DNA from: Anaerolineae bacterium
Lineage (GTDB): Bacteria > Chloroflexota > Anaerolineae > Promineifilales > Promineifilaceae
Reading direction: 5' to 3'
NCBI GenBank assembly: GCA_028277515.1
Contig: JANQGC010000216.1
Span: 1-31,381, forward strand
Length of the DNA: 31,381 bases
Both the position numbers and the translations under genes were made by a program. Within the stretch, counting starts at the first letter, position 1, and each line of letters opens with the position of its first letter. The notes beneath the pieces are model-generated. The model saw only the letters and a program-made list of their open reading frames with translations. It was not told the DNA's origin and did not search any database. Positions 8,485-15,042 of the stretch are shown in pieces.

Positions 8485-9243
8485 CTAAACAGGACGGGCA
8501 GCCAGGCCGGCACAAGCGCAGTCCCGCTCAGAGATGATAGCCTTGAACGTGCTCAGCGCAAGCCGGCGCAGCTTTTGTGAATTTTCTTGCATTACCTGGC
8601 GATGGGCCTCCAGGCTTGGTTGGGAACCACCAATGCCTGCGGCCATGTTGGTGACGATGGCGATGACGGCATAACAGAGGCCCAATTCACGGGCCAGGGC
8701 GGCTTCCGTCCCGTTGGTCATGCCAACCACGTCCATGCCTAGCTGCTGCCAAAGCCGAATTTCGGCCGCCGTTTCGTAGCGCGGACCTTCCAGCGAGACA
8801 TAGGTCGCCTTTTGATGAAGAAGAATTCCCTCGGCTTTTGCCTGGGCAATCACCGTCGCTAAAAGATCTGGACAGTAAGGCTCGGTGAAGTTGACTGAAC
8901 CAAGGTTGAAGGTCTGGCGTCGATGCTGGCTAAAATCGACTAATTGATCCAAGGCTACCAGATCACCTACTTCCAATGCAGGATTCAAGGATCCCACGGC
9001 CGACGTGCCGATAATGCGCTCCACGCCGAGCGTGTGAAGCGCCCAGATGTTGGCCCGGTAGTTCACTTCGTGCGCCAGGTAATTGTGTTCCGGTCCATGT
9101 CGAGGCAAGAAATATAGTTGCTCGCCCTGAAAATGCCCTTCGTACAACTTTGCTCCCCCGAAGGGTGTACGCACCCGGATCGGGTGTGGGTCTTCCAGGT
9201 AGTCAAGATCGTAGAATCCGGTACCGCCAATAATCGCTTTCAT
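8485..9243 (-). CDS. mtnP: MTAP/PNP-family nucleoside phosphorylase (MtnP-like, probably 6-oxopurine type)
   Basis: The 252-residue protein carries the family-2 purine phosphorylase motifs: GGTGFY (6-11), the phosphate-binding PRHG (47-50), GTSAVGSLNP, SLEGPRYET (150-158) and GMTNGTEAALARE. It should convert a purine nucleoside plus phosphate to the base and ribose (or 5-methylthio-/5-deoxyribose) 1-phosphate. In the base-recognition loop it reads VTNMAAG with Asn199. Asn there is typical of inosine/guanosine or methylthioinosine phosphorylases, whereas MTA phosphorylases have Asp. It may therefore need the deaminase encoded at 16469-17791. The ATG overlaps the mtnA stop as ATGA (9243-9240), showing translational coupling to the isomerase that would use its product. 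The symbol marks the family; substrate choice is inferred. Confidence 0.85.
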   Translation of the reverse strand: MKAIIGGTGFYDLDYLEDPHPIRVRTPFGGAKLYEGHFQGEQLYFLPRHGPEHNYLAHEVNYRANIWALHTLGVERIIGTSAVGSLNPALEVGDLVALDQLVDFSQHRRQTFNLGSVNFTEPYCPDLLATVIAQAKAEGILLHQKATYVSLEGPRYETAAEIRLWQQLGMDVVGMTNGTEAALARELGLCYAVIAIVTNMAAGIGGSQPSLEAHRQVMQENSQKLRRLALSTFKAIISERDCACAGLAARPV

Positions 9244-10322
9244 TGCCTATCCCTTTGCTCATGTAGATATTTTATCAACTTCTTCCTGTAAGGTGCTCTG
9301 AAGATACCAACCTCTGTAACGATACCGCTCAGCAATGCTGCCGGCGTGATGTCGAAAGCCGGGTAAATAGCGTCGATTCCTTCAATTGTGACCGGGTTGC
9401 CCTGGTAAAGCAGCACCTCTTTGGAGCAACGCAATTCTATAGGAATATCCTTGCCGGTGACACAGTCAGGATCGACGTTATAGTGGGTCGTGGCGGTGTA
9501 GAAGGGGATGTTATGCTCGCGCGCGGCAAGGGCGATCAGGTAAGTTCCGATCTTATTCACCAGATCGCCATTAATCGCTAAGCGGTCAGAGCCAACAACG
9601 CAGACATCGACCTTTCCCATTTGCATCAGAGCACCCACCATATTATCCGTCGCCAGAGTAACAGGAATGTTCAGCCTGTCCAATTCCCAGGTGGTGATCC
9701 GCGCACCTTGAAGGTAAGGTCTCGTTTCCTGGGCAATAACATTGATTTGTTTGCCGGCTTCAACCGCACCTCGAATTATAGATAAGGCGCGTCCTCCATA
9801 ACCCGCGCCGGCAAGAGCACCGGAATGACAATGGGTGAGTACCGTCGCCCCATTGGGGATCAGCTTCGCCCCATAGCTGCCGATAGCCTTTTCCGAAGCC
9901 AGTTGATGTTTGAAGAAACCTACAGCCGCTGCTGCTGCCGCGGTCACCGGATCGGCCCCATCTTGCGCCTGGTTCAGCACTTCGTTGATAGCCGATAGCA
10001 GGATAAGGGCAGTCGGCCGTGCTGCCCGCAGTGGCTGAACCAGTTCCGCCCATTTTTCCGGCCGGTGTGACGCTGAACGTACTGCCAGATAAGCGCCCAT
10101 CGCGCCGGCGCAGCCAATGGCGCCGGAACCGCGGATACGCATCTCGCGGATGGCATCGGCCATATCCTGTGCAGTGTCTGCCTGAAAAGTCCGTCGCTCG
10201 AATGGAAGTTTTGTCTGATCAAGGACGACGATTTCCCCCTCCTTCGGCCAGAAAGGAGCAACCAATTCCTCGCGCTCAATGACGTCACTCATGATGTCCA
10301 GATATTTTCTCGCCTCGCTCAT
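9240..10322 (-). CDS. mtnA: S-methyl-5-thioribose-1-phosphate isomerase family protein (MtnA/DrdI-like)
   Basis: The 360-residue member of the eIF2B-alpha/MtnA fold isomerises an aldose 1-phosphate to a ketose 1-phosphate. The catalytic Cys165 (THCHSGAL) and Asp246 (GSDRLA) are present, with ETRPYLQGARITTWEL (199-214), DNMVG (226-230) and NGDLVNKIGTY (251-261). Several positions differ from typical MtnA: RGSGAIG for RGAPAIG, HCHSG for HCNTG, DNMVG for DNMAG. This suggests a divergent subgroup, perhaps acting on 5-deoxyribose or ribose 1-phosphate rather than methylthioribose 1-phosphate. It is first in the leftward unit, directly upstream of mtnP and the aldolase. The chosen ATG (10322) has GGAG only one base before it, so initiation at this site is unusual; Met11 is a weaker alternative. 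Confidence 0.88.
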   Translation of the reverse strand: MSEARKYLDIMSDVIEREELVAPFWPKEGEIVVLDQTKLPFERRTFQADTAQDMADAIREMRIRGSGAIGCAGAMGAYLAVRSASHRPEKWAELVQPLRAARPTALILLSAINEVLNQAQDGADPVTAAAAAAVGFFKHQLASEKAIGSYGAKLIPNGATVLTHCHSGALAGAGYGGRALSIIRGAVEAGKQINVIAQETRPYLQGARITTWELDRLNIPVTLATDNMVGALMQMGKVDVCVVGSDRLAINGDLVNKIGTYLIALAAREHNIPFYTATTHYNVDPDCVTGKDIPIELRCSKEVLLYQGNPVTIEGIDAIYPAFDITPAALLSGIVTEVGIFRAPYRKKLIKYLHEQRDRQ

Positions 10323-10335
10323 ACTCCATTCTCGA

Positions 10336-10364
10336 TTGACAAGCTATTGTCACTGTGTTAATAT
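10336..10364 (+). promoter_or_regulatory. Predicted sigma70-type promoter for the gntR-transporter unit
   Basis: TTGACA (10336-10341), a 17-base spacer and TAATAT (10359-10364) form a good promoter reading rightward. The expected start site, about 10371, falls at the left edge of the operator. Confidence 0.6.
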
Positions 10365-10369
10365 GGTTT

Positions 10370-10384
10370 TGTATTCTGTATACA
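10370..10384. promoter_or_regulatory. Palindromic operator, probable GntR/FCD binding site 2
   Basis: TGTATTCTGTATACA differs from site 1 at only two positions, one of them the centre. It lies between the divergent mtnA and gntR genes, at the predicted start sites of both promoters. This placement fits repression and autoregulation. Confidence 0.7.
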
Positions 10385-10412
10385 ATCTACCATTTTCGCA
10401 ATGGTCTGTCAA
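10384..10412 (-). promoter_or_regulatory. Predicted sigma70-type promoter for the mtnA-mtnP-aldolase unit
   Basis: Reading leftward, TTGACA (10412-10407), a 17-base spacer and TAGATT (10389-10384) form a promoter. Its start site near 10377 is the centre of the operator. It faces the gntR promoter, so the two are convergent over the operator before running into their genes. Confidence 0.6.
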
Positions 10413-10455
10413 CATTATCGTAAGGGCAGCATAGTCAAGATAACATAAGGTTGCA

Positions 10456-11178
10456 ATGATTAAAAAGAATGTCTTTACCAAAATTCCCCAGAAAGAATCG
10501 TTGGTCAGCGATGTCGTACAGCAGATAACGGAAGCTATCATCCACGGTCATTTAAAACCAGGGGACAAATTGGTCGAGGAGAGGCTTACCGAACAACTCG
10601 GCGTTAGTCGCGCCCCGATACGGGAAGCATTGCGCCAATTGGAAGTGCTGGGCCTGGTCGATAAACGACCTTACCGTGGCTCATTTGTCTCGACAATTGA
10701 CAAAGATGAGGTCGTGGAATTGCATGATTTGCGTGTGGTTCTGGAAGATATGGCCGTGCGTCTTTGCACAACAAATCTAACCGAGGAGATTGTCACAACC
10801 CTCGAAGAGATTACAGCGGGCATGGCCCGGGTAGCTGAGCAAGGCGACCGGCGCCAGATCCTCGTATATGATGCTGATTTCCACGATGCCATGGTTTACC
10901 TTAGTGGCAACAAGCTGTTGGCTGATGTCTGGGAGTTGGTCAGTGCACGGATACGACGCTTTCTGTATCTAAAACGCCACCATACACATGAGCGGATCGA
11001 AGAGGTGGTGACGGCGCACGCCGCCATTCTCGGTGCTATATGTACCAGAGATCCTGAGAAGGCGTCGGTCGCATTGCAGGACCACCTCAGCCAGGTTGAA
11101 GATCGCTTCCGTGAAGAGATAAACAAAGGGGACGAGATTGACATGAACTTCAATCCTATGAATGAGAAAGGTGTATAG
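10456..11178 (+). CDS. GntR-family transcriptional regulator, FadR/FCD subfamily
   Basis: The 240-residue protein has an N-terminal winged helix-turn-helix (about 12-80; LKPGDKLVEERL, then VSRAPIREALRQLE) and a C-terminal FCD ligand domain (about 85-215). The FCD metal-site residues appear intact: Asp139, His143, His188 and His210. This subfamily usually binds small carboxylates, sugars or sugar phosphates at that site. The gene is first in the transporter unit and divergent from mtnA. An operator-like palindrome lies in its promoter and a near-copy lies at the kinase/uridine phosphorylase promoter. It is most likely the local repressor of the whole cluster, released by an intermediate such as a sugar phosphate. 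ATG 10456 has AAGG (10447-10450) before it. Confidence 0.92.
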   Translation: MIKKNVFTKIPQKESLVSDVVQQITEAIIHGHLKPGDKLVEERLTEQLGVSRAPIREALRQLEVLGLVDKRPYRGSFVSTIDKDEVVELHDLRVVLEDMAVRLCTTNLTEEIVTTLEEITAGMARVAEQGDRRQILVYDADFHDAMVYLSGNKLLADVWELVSARIRRFLYLKRHHTHERIEEVVTAHAAILGAICTRDPEKASVALQDHLSQVEDRFREEINKGDEIDMNFNPMNEKGV

Positions 11179-11187
11179 CAGGTAGGA

Positions 11188-12111
11188 ATGGATACGGCCA
11201 CGACCTCCACGCATCAAAAGCACACTGACCGCAGGAAAATAACGGAACAACAGCGCGAGGCAATGGGCGCGTATGGCTTCATCGGTCCGGCACTCATCCT
11301 GATTTTTTTCTTTGGTCTCATTCCGCTTATCCTGGCCGGCTATATAAGCCTCTTTGATTTTCCGCTGCTTAACCCGGCGCGACGGGAGTTTATCGGCCTG
11401 GAAAATTACACTCGCCTTTTAGCTGATGGGCAATTGCAAACAGCAGCCGTCAACACCGTATATTATGCTCTCTGGCAAATTCCTATCCAGACGGTACTCG
11501 CCCTGCTCCTGGCTCTACTGGTTGCCCGCCCGCTGCGCGGTGTTGGCTTCTTCCGCGCGAGTTTCTATCTACCGGTGGTGCTCTCTATGGTCGTGGCCTC
11601 TTCGATGTGGAAGGTCATGCTCGACTCGCAAAATGGGCTGATTAATTCCTTTATCGTCTGGCTAGGATTCGAGCGCCTGCCTTTCTTGACCAGCACCGAA
11701 ATGGCCCTCCCAACGATTGCTGTGCTGCTCAGTTGGAAGTGGGTCGGGTTCTCAATGATCATCTTTCTGGCCGGGCTGCATAATATTCCCGATTCACTCT
11801 ACGAGGCGGCCGAACTGGACGGTGCGAACAGTTTGCAATCTTTTTTTTACGTGACGCTGCCCCTGCTGCGAGCGCCTGCCATTTACGTCATTGTGACCAA
11901 CACGATTTATGCCGCCAAGTTATTCACGCCCATTTACGTCATTACTCAGGGTGGCCCGCAGGACAGCACCCTCGTAACCATCTATTACATATACCGCGAG
12001 GCGTTTATCTATGGCCGTCTGGGTTATGCATCGGCCATCGCGGCCGTTTTCACCGTTGTCCTGGTTGTCCTGGCCTTCCTTCAGTTACGCTTGATGCGCA
12101 GCGAGACATGA
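11188..12111 (+). CDS. ABC transporter permease, carbohydrate type (UgpA/MalF-like)
   Basis: The 307-residue inner-membrane protein has about six transmembrane helices, the first at roughly residues 28-55 (ending in a GYISLFDF stretch). The cytoplasmic EAA loop (YEAAELDGANSLQSFF, then TLPLL) docks the ATPase. It belongs to the CUT1 class that imports sugars, glycerol phosphate and similar compounds. It is the first of two permeases, 9 bases after gntR, and pairs with the next gene and with the lipoprotein at 15043. Placement with nucleoside enzymes suggests a nucleoside or modified sugar as cargo. Nucleoside import by a CUT1-type system would be less usual than by the BmpA-type family, so the cargo is uncertain. 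Confidence 0.92.
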   Translation: MDTATTSTHQKHTDRRKITEQQREAMGAYGFIGPALILIFFFGLIPLILAGYISLFDFPLLNPARREFIGLENYTRLLADGQLQTAAVNTVYYALWQIPIQTVLALLLALLVARPLRGVGFFRASFYLPVVLSMVVASSMWKVMLDSQNGLINSFIVWLGFERLPFLTSTEMALPTIAVLLSWKWVGFSMIIFLAGLHNIPDSLYEAAELDGANSLQSFFYVTLPLLRAPAIYVIVTNTIYAAKLFTPIYVITQGGPQDSTLVTIYYIYREAFIYGRLGYASAIAAVFTVVLVVLAFLQLRLMRSET

Positions 12112-12143
12112 TCGTTTTTTAGCAATAGTTTACGAGGCAACCT

Positions 12144-12998
12144 ATGTCTTACCGTTACCGGCAGCGTTTAAACCTGGTTCTCCACTATGCAACACTTTTC
12201 TTCCTGTCCCTCTTCTTTATCATTCCCATTGTCTGGATGTTCAGTTCCGCTTTCCGACCCGTTACAGAGATATTCGCTTATACCAACCCCTTATCCTGGA
12301 AGACGATTTTTCCAGTGGACTTTACCTTACAGAATTTTGAAGATCTCCTCTTTGCGCCTGAGTCACCCTGGCTCCGTTATGTCTTCAATTCTCTTTTTAT
12401 TGCCCTTACTATTGTCTTTTTGGGCGGCTTGATTAATGCACTCGCCGCCTACGCTTTCGCGCGGTTAGAGTTTCCTGGGCGCGATCTGCTCTTTGTGCTT
12501 GTGCTCTCGACAGTGATCATTCCTTTTGAGGCAATCGCCCTGCCCCTTTACCTGGTGGTCAAACAGTTTGGCTGGATTGACACCTACCAGGCGCTGATCT
12601 TGCCGGGATTGGCTAACGCCTTTAATATATTTCTTCTGCGTCAGTTTTTTATCAACATCCCCCGTGAAATCGAAGAGTCAGCAATTGTGGACGGGGCGAG
12701 CCGGCTCCGAATCTTTTTTAGTATTGTCGTTCCTTTGAGCTGGCCGATCTTGATCACGACCGCCTTGCTTTCGTTTCAGGCTTCCTGGAGCGCATTTATC
12801 TGGCCGCTCATATCAACCTCTTCACCTGAAGTGCGCGTTATTCAGATCGGCATCAGCACCCTGGTCGGCCAGGACACGACCAGTTGGGATTTCCTCTTTG
12901 CCGCTGTAGCCCTGGCGGCGACGGTACCGATCGTACTTTTTCTTATTCTGCAACGCTACTATCAGCAAGGCATCGCCACATCGGGCTTGAAGGGATAA
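12144..12998 (+). CDS. ABC transporter permease, carbohydrate type (UgpE/MalG-like)
   Basis: The 284-residue inner-membrane protein has about six transmembrane helices, the first at about 12-35 with the typical IPIVWMFSSAFRP ending. The EAA loop reads EESAIVDGASRLRIFF followed by VVPL. It forms a heterodimer with the preceding permease. The nucleoside hydrolase follows after 10 bases, so import and cleavage are co-transcribed. No ATP-binding gene is present in the window; a shared MsmK/UgpC-type ATPase from elsewhere in the genome probably serves. Confidence 0.92.
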   Translation: MSYRYRQRLNLVLHYATLFFLSLFFIIPIVWMFSSAFRPVTEIFAYTNPLSWKTIFPVDFTLQNFEDLLFAPESPWLRYVFNSLFIALTIVFLGGLINALAAYAFARLEFPGRDLLFVLVLSTVIIPFEAIALPLYLVVKQFGWIDTYQALILPGLANAFNIFLLRQFFINIPREIEESAIVDGASRLRIFFSIVVPLSWPILITTALLSFQASWSAFIWPLISTSSPEVRVIQIGISTLVGQDTTSWDFLFAAVALAATVPIVLFLILQRYYQQGIATSGLKG

Positions 12999-13008
12999 GG
13001 AGAAAACT

Positions 13009-13977
13009 ATGCCTAAAAGAGTAATTATTGATACCGATCCAGGCGTAGATGATGCGGCCGCATTGCTGTTGGCACTTGCTTCTCCTGAGCTTGCAGTCGA
13101 GATGCTAACCATCACATATGGCAATGGAGATGTACACACCTGTACGCGCAATGCCCTCACATTGCTTCAAATTGCCGGCCGAAATGACATTCCTGTCTAT
13201 ACCGGTGTCAACAAACCTTTGCTGCGCGACGTAACCTACGGCTTTCACATGCACGGTGATAACGCTTTTGGAGGCCTCCAATTTAAAGCCCCTGCCCAAG
13301 AAGCAGAATCCAAACACGCTGTCCAGGCCATTGTTGATCACGTGATGGGCAACCCTGGTGAGATCACGCTGGTTGCCCTTGGGCCATTGACTAACGTATC
13401 GCTCGCTTTCTCTCTTGAGCCAGCCCTGGCGGATAACGTGCAGGAGTTGATCCTTATGGGCGGCGCCGTCCTCACTTATGGCAATGCCAGTGAGGTATCT
13501 TCTGCCAACCTCTGGTACGACCCGGAAGCAGCGGCTATTATCTATCGTTCTGGTGCATCCATTGTCCAGGTCGGACTTGACGCCTGTCGCGACGTACTCA
13601 TCTCCGACATAGAGCATGAGCGCCTACAGCAAGCAGGAACAGCCACCACTGAGATGTTGGTCAGGATCTCACCTTTTCTCGCCGGACGCTATCAAAGCGG
13701 CCGATTTTGGCCTGAAGGTTCTTATGTTGCGTACAATGATGTGCCTTCCGTAGCCTACTGCATTGATCCGTCCCTCTTTGAAGCTGCTGACTACTTCGTC
13801 CAGATCGCCCTGCACGACGAACTAACCAAGGGTCAGACCGTAACCGATGTGGCAAACCTCCGTGGGGAAACGCCCAATGCCAAAATCCTCATGCATGTTG
13901 AGGCAACGCGCCTGAAGAAGATGTTCATTGATCGGCTTGTCGATTATCAGGGCGGTTCCAACCAGGGAGAGGCGTAA
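13009..13977 (+). CDS. Nucleoside hydrolase (IU-NH superfamily) with altered sugar-site residues
   Basis: The 322-residue protein opens with the calcium-site signature DTDPGVDD (8-15). It also has ALGPLTN, LMGGAV and DPEAA (171-175), so it should cleave an N-glycosidic bond with water to a free base and sugar. Two conserved positions differ. The AEFN-type motif, whose Glu contacts the 5'-OH of ribose, reads SSAN (164-167), leaving Ser for Glu. The His-Asp near 241-242, whose His protonates the base in inosine/uridine hydrolases, reads Asn243-Asp244. Loss of the 5'-OH contact would fit 5'-deoxy- or 5'-methylthio-nucleosides. That inference is untested. The gene overlaps no neighbour; the ribosome-binding site GGAG lies just before ATG 13009, and the TIM-barrel gene follows after one base. 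Confidence 0.9.
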   Translation: MPKRVIIDTDPGVDDAAALLLALASPELAVEMLTITYGNGDVHTCTRNALTLLQIAGRNDIPVYTGVNKPLLRDVTYGFHMHGDNAFGGLQFKAPAQEAESKHAVQAIVDHVMGNPGEITLVALGPLTNVSLAFSLEPALADNVQELILMGGAVLTYGNASEVSSANLWYDPEAAAIIYRSGASIVQVGLDACRDVLISDIEHERLQQAGTATTEMLVRISPFLAGRYQSGRFWPEGSYVAYNDVPSVAYCIDPSLFEAADYFVQIALHDELTKGQTVTDVANLRGETPNAKILMHVEATRLKKMFIDRLVDYQGGSNQGEA

Positions 13978-13978
13978 A

Positions 13979-14950
13979 ATGACTCATAAATGGTCCACCA
14001 ATCTGATCCCCTTTGGCCCTACTGCCGATCGCTTCAATCCCCACGGCTATCGCGATGATAACGACATAGAGACCAAGATCCGGAAAGCAAGCCAGATAGA
14101 AGGGCTTGATGGCGTCGAACTGCACTATCCGGATATGTTTGCCGAGCGCGCGCCCATCGCAATCAGGGAGATCTTGTCCGCCCACCATCTGGAATGCAGT
14201 ATTGTCAGTCCCACCCTCTCAGGCGACCGCACATGGAAAAATGGCAGTCTGAGCAATCCCGATCCCGGCATCCGCCGCCGGGCAATCGAGCGTGTGCAAG
14301 CGGCCATGGATGCTGCGGTAGTGCTGAAGGCCAACAGGCTCAATATCTGGCTGGGGCAAGATGGCTTTGATTACCCATTCCAGGTGGATTACAGAGTATT
14401 GTGGCGAAACCTGAGCGACAGTTTGCGCGAGTGCGCCAGCTATAACCCACAAGTTCGCCTGTGTGTAGAGCCTAAACTTAAACAGCCGCGCACCCATTCA
14501 TTGTTGGGCACCACTGCGAAAGTGTTACTTCTGCTGCGGGACGTAGATATGGATAACGTTGGCTGTCTGTTTGACACAGGCCATGCCTTCTTCGCCTGGG
14601 AGAACCTGGCGGAGCAGGTGGTTTTGCTAGACCAGAACGACAAATTATTTCACCTGCACTTTAACGACAACTATGGTGATTGGGATTGGGATATGACTGT
14701 CGGCACTGTTCATTATTTTGAGTTTGTAGAACTCCTATACTGGCTACGCGAAATTGGATATGATGGCTGGTACTCGCTGGATCAGTTTCCGCAGCGAGAA
14801 GACCCGGTGCGCGCACTTTCGGCCAGTATTCGGACTGTCAAACGGATGGAGGAGGTGCTTGATCGAGTAGATTTACAGGAAATAGGAGAGGCAATTGTCC
14901 AACATGATTCGCTGGCCGTTCTCGAGATTGTGGAGAGCGCTCGGAGGTAA
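13979..14950 (+). CDS. Xylose-isomerase-like TIM-barrel protein (sugar isomerase/epimerase family)
   Basis: The 323-residue AP-endonuclease-2/xylose-isomerase-like barrel shows a plausible metal set: Glu164 (CVEPK), Asp199 and His202 (FDTGHAF), His225 or His227 (FHLHFND) and Asp268 (SLDQFP). Such proteins isomerise or epimerise sugars, though many are uncharacterised. I start it at ATG 13979, two bases after the nucleoside hydrolase stop, because GGGAGAGG (13965-13972) sits at the right distance and the family sequence begins there. The longer frame from 13928 runs through the previous gene. Directly following a nucleoside hydrolase, it may isomerise the released aldose to a ketose for the FGGY kinase, parallel to FucI-FucK-FucA. 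The function is inferred. Confidence 0.85.
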   Translation: MTHKWSTNLIPFGPTADRFNPHGYRDDNDIETKIRKASQIEGLDGVELHYPDMFAERAPIAIREILSAHHLECSIVSPTLSGDRTWKNGSLSNPDPGIRRRAIERVQAAMDAAVVLKANRLNIWLGQDGFDYPFQVDYRVLWRNLSDSLRECASYNPQVRLCVEPKLKQPRTHSLLGTTAKVLLLLRDVDMDNVGCLFDTGHAFFAWENLAEQVVLLDQNDKLFHLHFNDNYGDWDWDMTVGTVHYFEFVELLYWLREIGYDGWYSLDQFPQREDPVRALSASIRTVKRMEEVLDRVDLQEIGEAIVQHDSLAVLEIVESARR

Positions 14951-14976
14951 CATTGACTAATTTCACTCTATCATCT

Positions 14977-15001
14977 GCATATGCCAAACGACGGCATCTG
15001 C
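14977..15001 (+). promoter_or_regulatory. Intercistronic hairpin upstream of the binding-protein gene
   Basis: GCATATGCC and GGCATCTGC pair over 8 of 9 positions with a 7-base loop. It lies between the TIM-barrel stop and the solute-binding protein start, with no T-run. It may mark an mRNA processing or stabilising point at the 5' side of the binding-protein message. Confidence 0.45.
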
Positions 15002-15042
15002 GAAATTGTTAAGGCAAGACAAAAAGAAAGGAGAAATTTCAG

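Noticed and set aside
10323..10455. A SAM, SAH or purine riboswitch upstream of mtnA or gntR
   Set aside because: The intergenic region is only 133 bases and is filled by two promoters and an operator; no riboswitch fold is recognisable.
13928..13978. Upstream start for the TIM-barrel protein inside the nucleoside hydrolase gene
   Set aside because: The added residues are an out-of-frame reading of the upstream gene; ATG 13979 has a good ribosome-binding site and begins the family sequence.
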